DNA of 64,000 bases from Planctomycetota bacterium (lineage in GTDB: Bacteria; Planctomycetota; Planctomycetia; Pirellulales; Pirellulaceae): positions 43,796-107,795 of the forward strand of contig CAUJHS010000001.1 in NCBI GenBank assembly GCA_963204915.1, given 5' to 3'. The notes under the pieces are model-generated. The model did not search any database. It was not told the DNA's origin and was given only the letters and a program-made list of their open reading frames with translations. Below, piece by piece: positions 44,174 through 53,424 of this stretch. The position numbers and the translations under genes were made by a program. The stretch's first letter is position 1, and every line of letters starts with the position of its first letter.

Positions 44174-45574
44174 ATGCTTCGTCGGCGACCGAGCGTATTT
44201 TGTGTAAGCGTTATGCGCCTAACATTTTTCGCCACGCTCTTCGCGGCAACGCAGACTTGGTCGCAAGAGGCGCCCATGGTCGATCAAGCGACTGCTCCAA
44301 ACCAACAAGCCGACGCAGAAAACGAGGAGTTCTACGAGTTGCTCAAGCTGTTTGCCGATACGCTAGATCAAGTCGAACGAAACTATGTGAACCCCGTGGA
44401 CCGACGGGTCTTAATTGAAGGCGCCATCGAGGGAGTACTTTCAAAACTCGATCCCTATTCGGACTACATTAGCCCCGAGGATTTGGAGCGATTCCGTAAC
44501 AGCGTGGAAAGTGAATATGGAGGGATCGGCATTCAAGTTGACGTTTTCGAAGGGCAGTTAACCATTTCCAGCTCGATCGTGGGCGGTCCTGCATACCGTG
44601 CCGGACTCATGGCCGGCGATAAGATTGTGAAGATCGGCGATGAAAGCACTGAAGGTATCACACGCGCGTCGGCCGTCGAGAAGCTGAAAGGGCCGCTAGG
44701 CACCAAGGTTACGTTTACCGTGCAGCAGCCGGACCGCAGTCAGACCGAGACGGTAACGCTGTCGCGCGAAGTGGTTCGCGTAGATACGGTGCTTGGCGAT
44801 CACCGTCGGTCGGATCATTCATGGGAGTTCATGCTGGATCCTGAAAAGAAGATTGGCTACGTGCGACTGACGGCGTTCAGTCGCCAAACGGCCGAAGAGC
44901 TGCGTAAGGCCGTGCAAAATCTCTTGGATCAGGAGATGAAGGGACTCATTCTCGATTTGCGCGACAATCCTGGCGGCTTGCTGTCTTCGGCCATCGAGGT
45001 GGCCGATTTGTTTGTCGCCAAAGGACGTATCGTAAGCACGTCAGGACGTGCAGCGCCGGAACGCACTTGGGATGCCCGCGAAGAAGGAACTCTGGCGGGG
45101 TTTTCCTTGGCCGTGCTCGTTAACAACTACAGTGCGAGCGCCAGCGAAATCGTGGCTGCGTGTCTGCAGGACCATCAATGTGCGGCGATTATCGGTCAAC
45201 GTACTTGGGGAAAGGGAAGCGTGCAGAATGTCATTGACCTGGAAGATGGTCGCAGCGCTTTGAAGCTTACCACGGCGGGATATCAACGCCCGAGCGGAAA
45301 AAACATTCATCGTTTTCCTGGCGCTTCTGAGGATGATGCTTGGGGCGTCCAGCCCGACGCAGAAATGATGGTGAAATTGACGCCGTCGGAGCTTCGGCAG
45401 TTGCGTGAATATCGAAAGCAGCACGATGTCGCCCGCCGTCCCGGCTCCGTGTCGGATGTGTCGGGGCTTCCTAAAATGATTGATCCGCAACTCCAGCGCG
45501 CCTTGACGTATCTGGATGAACGCCTGGGCTACGCGAAGAACGCAACGGCCCAGGCGCAATCGAATGCCGATTGA
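44174..45574 (+). CDS. S41 family C-terminal processing peptidase
   Basis: 466 residues from MLRRRPSV; AAGGAGG precedes by 7 bp, the best ribosome binding site in the window. An export leader runs to about residue 32 (hydrophobic VSVMRLTFFATLFAA). N-terminal helical part, PDZ domain at about 105-195 (GGIGIQVDVF, AYRAGLMAGDKIVKIGDES), then the Ser protease core with LDLRDNPGGLLSSAIEVADLF, NYSASASEIVAACL holding the catalytic Ser, and QRTWGKGSVQ holding the Lys. It trims exported or membrane proteins (CtpA-like) in the periplasm. Confidence 0.94.
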   Translation: MLRRRPSVFCVSVMRLTFFATLFAATQTWSQEAPMVDQATAPNQQADAENEEFYELLKLFADTLDQVERNYVNPVDRRVLIEGAIEGVLSKLDPYSDYISPEDLERFRNSVESEYGGIGIQVDVFEGQLTISSSIVGGPAYRAGLMAGDKIVKIGDESTEGITRASAVEKLKGPLGTKVTFTVQQPDRSQTETVTLSREVVRVDTVLGDHRRSDHSWEFMLDPEKKIGYVRLTAFSRQTAEELRKAVQNLLDQEMKGLILDLRDNPGGLLSSAIEVADLFVAKGRIVSTSGRAAPERTWDAREEGTLAGFSLAVLVNNYSASASEIVAACLQDHQCAAIIGQRTWGKGSVQNVIDLEDGRSALKLTTAGYQRPSGKNIHRFPGASEDDAWGVQPDAEMMVKLTPSELRQLREYRKQHDVARRPGSVSDVSGLPKMIDPQLQRALTYLDERLGYAKNATAQAQSNAD

Positions 45575-45641
45575 CATGGTGACGTCCCGTGGTGCTGTTG
45601 CAGTTAATGTCCTTAGAACAAAACACAGCGAAAAACAAAGG

Positions 45642-46664
45642 ATGAAAATTCTCACGCTGGAAACCACTTGCGACGAAACGGCCGCCGCAGTAGTAACCGA
45701 CGAGCTGGAGGTGCTCTCCTCGGTCGTTGCGTCGCAGGACGCGTTACACCAACGTTTTCGAGGAGTCGTGCCCGAAATTGCCGCTCGGGCGCACGTCGAG
45801 CGAATTTTACCGGTCATTGACGAAGCACTGCGTCGCGCCAATCTCACATTAGACGACCTCGATGCGGTTGCAGTAGCAAACACCCCGGGACTTGCGGGCT
45901 CACTCCTGGTGGGACTTTGCGCCGCAAAGGCGCTGTGTCTGGCGAAAGACCTTCCCCTCGTAACGATTAACCACCTGCACGCCCATATTTACGCGTGCCG
46001 GATGGCTGCCGGCGAGGATATTTTTCCTTGTGTGGGACTGATTGTCAGTGGCGGTCACTCCAGTCTTTACCGATGCAGTGGGCCGACCGAGTTTCATTAC
46101 TTGGGAGGAACCATTGATGATGCGGCAGGCGAAGCCTTTGATAAAGTCGCCGCAATGCTTGGCTTGCCCTATCCCGGCGGACCGGCAATCTCGCGCGCGG
46201 CAGAGCAGGGCGACCCTTCGGCGTATGCATTTCCTCGTTCGTTTATTCACGACCCTTCTCGTTTGGACTTTAGTTTCAGTGGGCTGAAAACAGCGGTCCG
46301 TTACGCCATCGCAGGCCCCGGCAAACAGGATTTCGAAAGTCTCAACCTTGACCCGGTTGTGGTTGCGAATGTAGCCGCAAGCTTTCAACAGGCCGTCATC
46401 GATTGCCTCGCGATCAAGGCGGTTCTCGCGCTCGAACGAACCGGCCTCACAACTCTTTGCGTGGGCGGAGGCGTTGCAGCGAACCGTCAATTACGGAAAC
46501 GACTCGAGGACGATGCGTCGGCAGTAGGCTTCAAGCTTCTCATTGCTCCCCTGTCGTTATGTACCGACAACGCAGTGATGGGTGCGATCGCAGTCGAGAA
46601 ACTCAACGCGGGATTGGTCGATTCTCTTGACGTCGACGCCTATCCTGGGCTCGTGCGACATTAG
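45642..46664 (+). CDS. tsaD: tRNA N6-adenosine threonylcarbamoyltransferase TsaD
   Basis: 340 residues from MKILTLETTCDE. Conserved: TTCDETAAAVV, GVVPEIAARAHVE, AVANTPGLAGSLLVGL, the metal-binding NHLHAHIYA, LIVSGGHSSLY, GEAFDKVAAMLGLPYPGGP and VGGGVAANRQLR. TsaD performs the last step of t6A formation at position 37 of ANN-decoding tRNAs. It lies 67 bp after the S41 protease gene on the same strand, so they may share a transcript. Universal housekeeping enzyme. Confidence 0.96.
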   Translation: MKILTLETTCDETAAAVVTDELEVLSSVVASQDALHQRFRGVVPEIAARAHVERILPVIDEALRRANLTLDDLDAVAVANTPGLAGSLLVGLCAAKALCLAKDLPLVTINHLHAHIYACRMAAGEDIFPCVGLIVSGGHSSLYRCSGPTEFHYLGGTIDDAAGEAFDKVAAMLGLPYPGGPAISRAAEQGDPSAYAFPRSFIHDPSRLDFSFSGLKTAVRYAIAGPGKQDFESLNLDPVVVANVAASFQQAVIDCLAIKAVLALERTGLTTLCVGGGVAANRQLRKRLEDDASAVGFKLLIAPLSLCTDNAVMGAIAVEKLNAGLVDSLDVDAYPGLVRH

Positions 46665-46689
46665 CACGTCTCTCAACGGTTGGGTTGGA

Positions 46690-46695
46690 TATAAT
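46690..46695 (+). promoter_or_regulatory. -10 box before the ABC exporter
   Basis: Perfect TATAAT at 46690-46695, 25 bp after the tsaD stop; no recognisable -35. The transcript would start about 60 bp before the ATG. Confidence 0.3.
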
Positions 46696-46757
46696 ACAGC
46701 GAGTCTTTTTTCGATTCCCGCCTTTTGACTCGCTGCGCGAGAAGTTTGCTGAATTTC

Positions 46758-48677
46758 ATGCAGAGTAGTCGTCAACGATTTCGCAATTACCAAGCTGGTT
46801 TGGCCGAACAGCATGGTAATCCTACCTCGTCTCGTCACGCGGCCGCGAAATCAATCATTTCAAATCGACAACGGTCGATCGGACGTCTTTTGGCCGAATT
46901 TTTCGGATTAATAAAGGGTTTCCGCAGCGCAATTGCCTTTGCGCTGGCCACATTGACCGTGGCGACCGTGTTAAAGCTGGTTCCTCCCGCCGCAACGAAA
47001 ATCGCCATTGATTATGCAATTTCAGACGAACCAATCCCTCGTGAGGGAGTCCTGAGATGGCTGCCCGAGTTGGATCGCTGGACGCTGCTCTTATGGCTGG
47101 CCGGCGGTGTTTTGACGATCTCAATCTTTGATAGCGTCATTCGCCTTTGGGGGCGCTGGTTTGCGACGAAAACAGTGCAACGATTACGAGTCTCGTTGCG
47201 GCGGCGATTATTTGACCATGTGTTGCGATTGCCGCTCCACCGCGTGTATCAACTCAAATCGGGCGGTCTGGCGAGCATGTTGCGCGAAGACGCGTCGAGC
47301 GCGGCGGATTTGGTTTTCAATATGTTGTATAACCCCTGGAGCGCGGTCATACAGCTTCTCGGTAGCCTCATCGTGTTGGCCTATGTCGATTGGCGATTGC
47401 TCCTTGGATGTATCGTGTTGCTCCCGATGATCTTTATTACGCATCGGACGTGGATCGGACGCATCCGACCGTTATACCGCGACATTCACAGGCAGCGACA
47501 AGACATCGACGGACAGGCGACCGAGACGTTTGGCGGCATGCGAGTGGTCCGCGCCTTCGGGCGGCAACGCAGCGAATCCAATCGATTCGTCGGCAATAAC
47601 GACTTCATGACACGGCAGGAGCTTTATGTCTGGTGGTGGGCACGGATTGTTGGCATGGTTTGGGAAATCTTGATGCCTGTCGCCTCCGCGGCATTGTTGC
47701 TTTATGGAGGTTGGTTCATTCTGCGTGGCGAGTTGACCTTGGGCGATCTGACCATGTTCCTCTTTTATTTGGCTATGTTACTCGGCCCGTTGGCGGTGTT
47801 AGCGACCAGCGCCACGCAATTCCAAAGCGGACTCGCGGGCCTGGAACGCATGTTGGATTTGCTCGCAGAGCCGCGCGAGATGCCGGCTGCTTCAAATACG
47901 TTGAACCTAAAACCGCAGGAAGTTCGAGGCGAAATCACCTTTCGCAATGTCAGCTTCCACTATCCTGGTTCGACCAGTTTGGTCTTACAGGACATTAACC
48001 TTTGTGCGAAGCCAGGACAAATCGTGGCGCTGGTCGGTCGCAGCGGCGCAGGCAAGACCACCTTATGCAATCTTGTCGCCCGCTTTTATGATCCTACCTC
48101 CGGGTCGATCGAACTCGATGGCCGCGATTTGCGCACCTTGCGCGTCGAGTCCTATCGTAATTTGTTGGGCGTGGTCGAACAGGACGTATTTCTTTTCGAC
48201 GGCACGGTCGCTGACAACATCGGCTATGCCGCGCGTCACGCAACGCGCAGTGCGATCGAGGAAGCGGCTAAAACGGCGCATGCTCACGAGTTTATCTCTC
48301 AGCTAGAACAAGGCTACGATACGATTATCGGCGAGCGCGGGGTACGCCTCAGCGGCGGACAACGGCAACGCTTGGCTATTGCGCGCGCCGTGCTTGCGAA
48401 TCCGCGCATTTTGATACTCGATGAGGCGACGAGCAATCTTGACAGCGAAAGTGAACGATTGATTCAGCAAAGTTTGGCGACGTTGATGCAAGGTCGTACT
48501 TGTTTTGTGATTGCCCATCGTCTGAGCACCATCACCCATGCCGATCAGATCGTAGTCTTAGAGGACGGGCGCATCGTCGAGACCGGGAATCACGTAGAAT
48601 TGCTCCGTCGCGGCGGGCGTTATCATGAGATGGTTGAACTGCAAGTCAACTCTGGCCATGCGCCCGTTAAGGTCTGA
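46758..48677 (+). CDS. ABC exporter, fused permease and ATPase
   Basis: 639 residues from MQSSRQRF; a TTG at 46725 in the same frame is possible. N-terminal transmembrane domain (about 55-350) with six helices, for example AIAFALATLTVATVLKLV, VIQLLGSLIVLAYVDWRLLL. The nucleotide-binding domain covers about 390-630: Walker A GRSGAGKTTLC, Q-loop VVEQDVFLFDG, signature LSGGQRQRLAIARA, Walker B ILILDEATSNLD and switch His in VIAHRLSTI. Half-transporter acting as a homodimer, MsbA/LmrA-like. Lipid or drug export is possible but the substrate is not indicated. Confidence 0.94.
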   Translation: MQSSRQRFRNYQAGLAEQHGNPTSSRHAAAKSIISNRQRSIGRLLAEFFGLIKGFRSAIAFALATLTVATVLKLVPPAATKIAIDYAISDEPIPREGVLRWLPELDRWTLLLWLAGGVLTISIFDSVIRLWGRWFATKTVQRLRVSLRRRLFDHVLRLPLHRVYQLKSGGLASMLREDASSAADLVFNMLYNPWSAVIQLLGSLIVLAYVDWRLLLGCIVLLPMIFITHRTWIGRIRPLYRDIHRQRQDIDGQATETFGGMRVVRAFGRQRSESNRFVGNNDFMTRQELYVWWWARIVGMVWEILMPVASAALLLYGGWFILRGELTLGDLTMFLFYLAMLLGPLAVLATSATQFQSGLAGLERMLDLLAEPREMPAASNTLNLKPQEVRGEITFRNVSFHYPGSTSLVLQDINLCAKPGQIVALVGRSGAGKTTLCNLVARFYDPTSGSIELDGRDLRTLRVESYRNLLGVVEQDVFLFDGTVADNIGYAARHATRSAIEEAAKTAHAHEFISQLEQGYDTIIGERGVRLSGGQRQRLAIARAVLANPRILILDEATSNLDSESERLIQQSLATLMQGRTCFVIAHRLSTITHADQIVVLEDGRIVETGNHVELLRRGGRYHEMVELQVNSGHAPVKV

Positions 48678-48830
48678 TGATGTTTAACCTCGTACGGCGC
48701 AATACTTCACGCCGACGGCAAGCGGCGAATTTGTTGGCCAAACGTCCGAACGTGCTTTGTCGTCAAGTCGAAACCCCTTGGTTCGACTCCCGTTGCACTT
48801 AGTTTCAGGCTTTTGTTCCCTAGTTTAGAT

Positions 48831-49589
48831 ATGTCTGTTGAACCTTTAATCGCAGTGTTTGTCGATTTTGAGAACCTCGCCATTGGCGTGCGGGATATGA
48901 AGGCGGGCAAGTTCCAAATTGACCTGGTCCTCAAACGCTTGCTTGAAAAGGGACGCATCGTTTTCAAACGCGCCTATTGCGATTGGTCGCACTATCATGA
49001 CGCGGTGCGGGAATTTCATAGTCAAGGCGTTGAATTGATCGACATTCCTCAGAGCAAAATGAGCGGCAAGAACAGCGCCGACATACGGATGGTGGTCGAC
49101 GCGCTGGACCTATGCTATTCAAAAGATCATATCGATGTTTTCGCACTGCTCTCGGGCGATAGCGATTTCTCGCCTTTGGTTTCCAAGTTAAAGGAGAACG
49201 ACAAACGCGTGATCGGATGCGGCGTAAAAAGCTCGACTTCGGATCTCTTAATCGCGAATTGCGATGAATTCATTTATTACGACGACTTGATCCGCACCGC
49301 CAAAAAACCGCGGCCAACATCGAAGAAGTCGAAGACCGACGACGATAAGAAACAAGAAGCGGTTGAACGGCTCCTCGAAGTTCTGAACTCGGTGGAGCAA
49401 GACTACGACACCGTCTGGGGGTCGCTGTTAAAGCAAGTCATTCGACGCGTTTATCCGGGCTTTAATGAAGGATATTACGGATACCGGAGTTTTTCCGACT
49501 TGCTCGAAGACGTAAAAGAACGCGGGTTGATTGAATTAGAGTACGATGAGAGCCGCGGGAATTACATCGTACGTCCGCGAAAACCATGA
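48831..49589 (+). CDS. NYN domain protein with C-terminal LOTUS/OST-HTH domain
   Basis: 252 residues from MSVEPLIA. NYN (PIN-like RNase) domain at about 8-145: FVDFENLA, KNSADIRMVVDALDL and FALLSGDSDFSPLVSKLKE carry the Asp residues that bind metal. A charged linker with Lys/Asp/Glu (KKPRPTSKKSKTDDDKK) follows. Residues 175-245 fit a LOTUS/OST-HTH winged helix: DYDTVWGSLLKQVIRRVYPGF and SFSDLLEDVKERGLIEL. The pairing gives a probable RNA nuclease with an RNA-binding module (YkvJ/LabA-like). Alone on its strand here, 153 bp after the ABC gene. Confidence 0.9.
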   Translation: MSVEPLIAVFVDFENLAIGVRDMKAGKFQIDLVLKRLLEKGRIVFKRAYCDWSHYHDAVREFHSQGVELIDIPQSKMSGKNSADIRMVVDALDLCYSKDHIDVFALLSGDSDFSPLVSKLKENDKRVIGCGVKSSTSDLLIANCDEFIYYDDLIRTAKKPRPTSKKSKTDDDKKQEAVERLLEVLNSVEQDYDTVWGSLLKQVIRRVYPGFNEGYYGYRSFSDLLEDVKERGLIELEYDESRGNYIVRPRKP

Positions 49590-49598
49590 AAGAGGAGC

Positions 49599-49988
49599 TC
49601 AAGTTTTCGGCGGCTCGCTCAAGCCTTCCGTGTCTCTTGGCCCGTAGCGACCACGGTACTCGTCGACCGGATACTTGGCCTCGTTTTTCTTCATTTTGTT
49701 GGACATGGCGCGGCTGACGTCAATGTCCAGCTCATTCGCTATCGCCAGTGCGTAGCAGATCACGTCGGACAACTCTTCCGCCACCGCCCCGAGTTCGTCG
49801 ACGTTCTCACCCACCTGGCGCGAGGCTTCGGGAGTAATCCACTGGAAATGCTCCATAAGCTCGGCCGCTTCAATGGCCATCGCCATGGAGAGGTTCTTCG
49901 GCGAATGAAACTGCCGCCAGTCCCGCGCGTCAACGAACTGGCGAACCATCTCGCGTAACTCCCTCACGGTGGTTTGTTCATCGGCCAT
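49599..49988 (-). CDS. MazG-like nucleotide pyrophosphohydrolase
   Basis: 129 residues from MADEQTTVRELREMV. Single all-alpha NTP-pyrophosphatase domain: FHSPKNLSMAMAIEAAELMEHFQW and EELSDVICYALAIANELDIDVS provide the E-E-x12-28-E-x-x-D Mg2+-binding pattern. This short type resembles the dCTP pyrophosphatase RS21-C6/DCTPP1 group, which hydrolyses noncanonical dNTPs. House-cleaning of nucleotides is likely. Transcribed away from the NYN gene toward convergence with it. Confidence 0.93.
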   Translation of the reverse strand: MADEQTTVRELREMVRQFVDARDWRQFHSPKNLSMAMAIEAAELMEHFQWITPEASRQVGENVDELGAVAEELSDVICYALAIANELDIDVSRAMSNKMKKNEAKYPVDEYRGRYGPRDTEGLSEPPKT

Positions 49989-50021
49989 AGAATGTCCAAC
50001 CGGCTAACAACGACGGCAAGG

Positions 50022-51407
50022 CTAAATGTGTAGTACGCGTCCTGATACAGCCAGCGCGGCCTCATGCACCGCTTCCGCCAGTGTGGGGTGGGCATGGCAT
50101 ACGTGCACGAGATCTTCGCTGGTGGCGCCAAACGCCATTGCGGCGGCCGCCTCGTGAATCAGGTCGCCGGCGCCTGCACCGAAAATGTGAACGCCCAGGA
50201 TCCGATCCGTTTTCGCATCGGCGAGAATCTTAACCATTCCCTCGGTTTCGCCGACGGTTTTGGCCCGCGCATTTGCGAGAAACGGGAATACGCCCTTCTT
50301 GTATTCGGCGCCATCGGCCTTCAGTTGCTCTTCGGTTTTGCCGACGGCAGCGACTTCGGGATGAATATAAACGACGGCGGGAATCGAGTCGTAATTGACT
50401 TCTGCCCAGCGACCGGCGATTTTCTCCACGCACGCGACTCCCTCTTCCGACGCTTTGTGAGCAAGCATGGGCCCGGGAATGCAATCGCCAATCGCATACA
50501 CGCCCTGAGCCGAGGTGGCGAAGTCTGCATCCACTTCGATTACTCCACGCTTATCCGTCTTTACGCCTACGGTTTCCAATCCAAGATTGTCTGTATTCGC
50601 CACGCGACCGACCGCGAGCAGCAACCGGTCGCACTCTATTGGGTCACCGCCCTCAAGTTCGATGCGGACCGATTTTCCTTTGGCTTTCGCCGAACTAACA
50701 CGGCAATTCAAACGGAATTCAATGCCCTGCTTTTCGAGAACCTTGTGAACTTTTCCGGCAATCTCCTGATCGGTAAGGGCAAGGATGCGGTCAAGCGCTT
50801 CGAGCACCGTTACTTTTGAACCGAGTCGCTTCCAAACCGAGCCTAACTCCAGGCCGATATAGCCGCCGCCGATCACTACCAAATGCTTGGGAACTTCTGC
50901 AAATGCGAGCGCTTCTGTGCTCGTGACAATTCGTTCGCCGTCGACCTCAATACCCCGGAGAGACGCGGAACGGCTCCCGGTCGCAATGATCACGCGCGGA
51001 GCCGTAAGTTGCGTTGTTTTTCCATCTTTTTCGACAATTACACGCGTGGCGCCGTCGAGCCGACCTCGACCTTGATAGTGAGTGACTCGGTTTTTTTTGA
51101 GGAGACCCTTTACCCCCCGCGTTAATGTGTCGACAACCTTGTCTTTGCGACGAAGCATGGCGGCCAAGTCGAGTTCGACGTGTTTCAACTTGACGCCATG
51201 TTCGGCGAAGGTTTCATTCGCCTGGTGAAACAACTCGCTTGATTCCAACATTGCTTTACTAGGTATGCAACCCACACGAAGGCAGGTTCCGCCCAGCTGC
51301 TCGTTTTCGTCAATACAAGCGACGTTCATTCCGAGTTGGGCTGCCCGAATGGCCGCGACATAACCACCCGGCCCGCCACCGATAACGATTAATTCGTGCT
51401 CGTGCAT
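50022..51407 (-). CDS. lpdA: Dihydrolipoyl dehydrogenase
   Basis: 461 residues from MHEHELIVIGGG. FAD motif GGGPGGYVAAIRAAQLG near residue 10, redox-active disulfide GGTCLRVGCIPSK with Cys about 41 and 46, NAD motif VVIGGGYIGLELGSVWKRLG near 178, YAIGDCIPGPMLAHKASEEG near 310 and the His-Glu pair in HAHPTLAEAVHEAAL near the end. It is the E3 component of 2-oxo acid dehydrogenases or the glycine cleavage system. No E1/E2 genes lie nearby, so it is unlinked here. Confidence 0.95.
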   Translation of the reverse strand: MHEHELIVIGGGPGGYVAAIRAAQLGMNVACIDENEQLGGTCLRVGCIPSKAMLESSELFHQANETFAEHGVKLKHVELDLAAMLRRKDKVVDTLTRGVKGLLKKNRVTHYQGRGRLDGATRVIVEKDGKTTQLTAPRVIIATGSRSASLRGIEVDGERIVTSTEALAFAEVPKHLVVIGGGYIGLELGSVWKRLGSKVTVLEALDRILALTDQEIAGKVHKVLEKQGIEFRLNCRVSSAKAKGKSVRIELEGGDPIECDRLLLAVGRVANTDNLGLETVGVKTDKRGVIEVDADFATSAQGVYAIGDCIPGPMLAHKASEEGVACVEKIAGRWAEVNYDSIPAVVYIHPEVAAVGKTEEQLKADGAEYKKGVFPFLANARAKTVGETEGMVKILADAKTDRILGVHIFGAGAGDLIHEAAAAMAFGATSEDLVHVCHAHPTLAEAVHEAALAVSGRVLHI

Positions 51408-51450
51408 AGTCAATTCATCAAGGAGCGAAGTCAAAGAAACCTGGTTAATT

Positions 51451-52470
51451 CTACTCCAAGACGATCCGGCGTGGGCGCTCTAAACGTGAGACGATGCCTT
51501 CGAGGCGCCGGACAACGGCTTGGCGGTTGTCAAATAGTCGCTTTTCCAGACAGATCCACCGCAACCAGTTCATACCGGACAAGAGGACGCTGCTCGTGTC
51601 GAAGACCATCACCAGGCGTCGTTCGTTCGCGTCGAGGGGCCGCACCGCCGAATAGGCGTCCAAACCAACTCGCCAACCCTCCTCAACATCGGCAACGAGA
51701 CTCCCCACCAATCGGGCGATATCCGCAGCGACACACTCGTCGGAACGCAACGCGCCGAAGTCCACCACGCCGGACACCGCATCGCCGTCGAACAAAACGT
51801 GGTCGTGCCAAATATCGCGAATGCATGGCTGTAACGGAACGGGAATGTCCGCCGCTTCCGAAAGCAACCTGGCGACGGCGGGCGCATCTCGCTGAAACGC
51901 CAAAAGGACACGCTGCGCAAGCGATACAAAATCGGCCCAATTGATCTGGGTGATTTGTCGGGTGATTGTTTCCGCCTCGCCACATGCCAACTTATGGAGA
52001 AGCTTGGCCCGTTCGGCAATGCTATTCGCTCGGCCTCGTGTTGGGCGCGTCGGCTGGGTCACGCGGTGAAAACGTGCGAGCCAAGCTAGCGCCGCCTTTA
52101 ATTTCTCGGGTCGTGGGTCAAAACGGTAGTCGGCGACGCCTGGCATCCACGGGGTGATTTCCCAAAAGTGATCGTACAATTGCACCCAAGTCGAGCCATC
52201 CATCCTGGGAAGAGGACAAGGAACCTCGCGGACTCCTTTGCGAAACGCGGTGCGCAAGATTCCGTGGATGAATGAAAGCTTTTCGCTGTTGACTGCCCCG
52301 TAAGGCCAACGACGTAGACAATAGGCGCCGTTCTGTCCAGTAAATCTCCACAGGCGCGCGCCGCTAAACCCGCCGCCTGAACCAAGCGGCTGCAAACTCT
52401 GACAGGGGCCAATCGCGGGGTACAACTCTTGGATTGGCAAAATGGGCTCTTGAGGACCGACGATTTTCAC
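51451..52470 (-). CDS. APH-fold kinase-like protein, GTG start
   Basis: 339 residues beginning at GTG; the GTGA at 52470-52467 overlaps the stop of the previous gene by 4 bp. Phosphotransferase-like fold: GGGFSGARLWRF (P-loop-like), YCLRRWPYG (Lys position replaced by Arg), a helical middle, and a catalytic-loop-like PCIRDIWHDHVLFDGDAVSGVVDFGAL with Asp residues that fit the catalytic and Mg-binding positions, quoted in parts. It is compatible with an aminoglycoside or choline-type small-molecule kinase. The Asn of HxDxxxxN is not clear, so the activity may be altered. Confidence 0.75.
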   Translation of the reverse strand: MKIVGPQEPILPIQELYPAIGPCQSLQPLGSGGGFSGARLWRFTGQNGAYCLRRWPYGAVNSEKLSFIHGILRTAFRKGVREVPCPLPRMDGSTWVQLYDHFWEITPWMPGVADYRFDPRPEKLKAALAWLARFHRVTQPTRPTRGRANSIAERAKLLHKLACGEAETITRQITQINWADFVSLAQRVLLAFQRDAPAVARLLSEAADIPVPLQPCIRDIWHDHVLFDGDAVSGVVDFGALRSDECVAADIARLVGSLVADVEEGWRVGLDAYSAVRPLDANERRLVMVFDTSSVLLSGMNWLRWICLEKRLFDNRQAVVRRLEGIVSRLERPRRIVLE

Positions 52471-53285
52471 AGACGCGAGGTGTTCGGCAACGCCTGGGTA
52501 ACGCTTCGGATAGTCGACACGAGGTCAGTGATGAAAAATGGTTTTGCAATCAAGCCGACAGCGCCGGCCTGATACGCTGCAGTAGTCTCCGCATAGCGAG
52601 GAAAGCCAACCACGGCTATCGTGGGGGCTGGCTGCATCACGCGTGCGATTCGTGCAAGGCTTTCAAGGTGTCCCGCGCGATCAAGTTCGCCTTCCCAAAT
52701 TACGGCGGAAGCGTTTCTTACCAGATAAGGGCGTACCATGTCGAGCCAAGCAGCGCCCCAACCGCCGGTGCGACATGCCGCCGCCAACGTAGCGAAAGAT
52801 GAGGCGTGGTGTGTGCAAATTGCGATCAGTCGCCCGGGCGCAGCGGTGGGATGAGGCGGAAAAGAAAGGGTTCTTTCGCTAGGCAGCGTGGTTCGCGGCA
52901 ACGCCCACATCGAACCGTCCGAAGATGCGGCCGCGAGAATCAAAGGCATCAAACGCACAGGCCATTCATGCCAGTAGAACCGCATCACGCCAGCGATCGC
53001 GTCACCTGTGCGAAGCTCTCCTTCGCACCATTCGCCGGCAAGAATCGCCAGCCGCGCCAGAGGCGCTAAGGCGTGAATTCGCTCCACGTGAGATTGGGTG
53101 ATGCGCCCCGGACGCGCTTGCACAAACAAACATAAATTCATCGGTTCAAGGCCCGCCACACAGCCTAGGGCCTCGTCAACGTCTTTCACCGCAGTGACTT
53201 CAGCGTGCTTTGTCATCCAATCCATGGCGGACTGAAAACTCGGGTGATCAAAGTCACCGATGACCAAGACTGGCTGCACACTCAT
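52467..53285 (-). CDS. Pseudo-receiver (REC-like) protein
   Basis: 272 residues from MSVQPVLV. Two receiver-like halves: residues about 5-125 (VLVIGDFDHPSFQSAMDWM, AILAGEW) and about 145-262 (AVIWEGELDRAGHLESLAR, TIAVVGFPRYAETTAAYQAGAVGLIAKPF in parts). The second half keeps the conserved Lys-Pro of KPF, but the phospho-acceptor position reads Glu in AVIWEGE instead of Asp, so it should not be phosphorylated in the usual way. No output domain. Its stop overlaps the start of the APH-like gene, so the two are translationally coupled. Confidence 0.7.
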   Translation of the reverse strand: MSVQPVLVIGDFDHPSFQSAMDWMTKHAEVTAVKDVDEALGCVAGLEPMNLCLFVQARPGRITQSHVERIHALAPLARLAILAGEWCEGELRTGDAIAGVMRFYWHEWPVRLMPLILAAASSDGSMWALPRTTLPSERTLSFPPHPTAAPGRLIAICTHHASSFATLAAACRTGGWGAAWLDMVRPYLVRNASAVIWEGELDRAGHLESLARIARVMQPAPTIAVVGFPRYAETTAAYQAGAVGLIAKPFFITDLVSTIRSVTQALPNTSRL

Positions 53286-53424
53286 GTTGACGTTGCATTT
53301 CGGTACAAACTGTTTCGCGAGTTTCCTTCTGCGACATTGCGTTTGACTTTACGGTTCGGTTTCGTCCATTTCGCCAAACTACCGAGAAAAACCTTTGACC
53401 AAGGTTTGTTCGACTAGGTCGCGG

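Noticed and set aside
48765..48800. tRNA-like GGTTCGACTCCC segment with possible T-arm
   Set aside because: The five bases before TTCGACT pair poorly with those after it (two mismatches), and no acceptor, D or anticodon stem can be built upstream.
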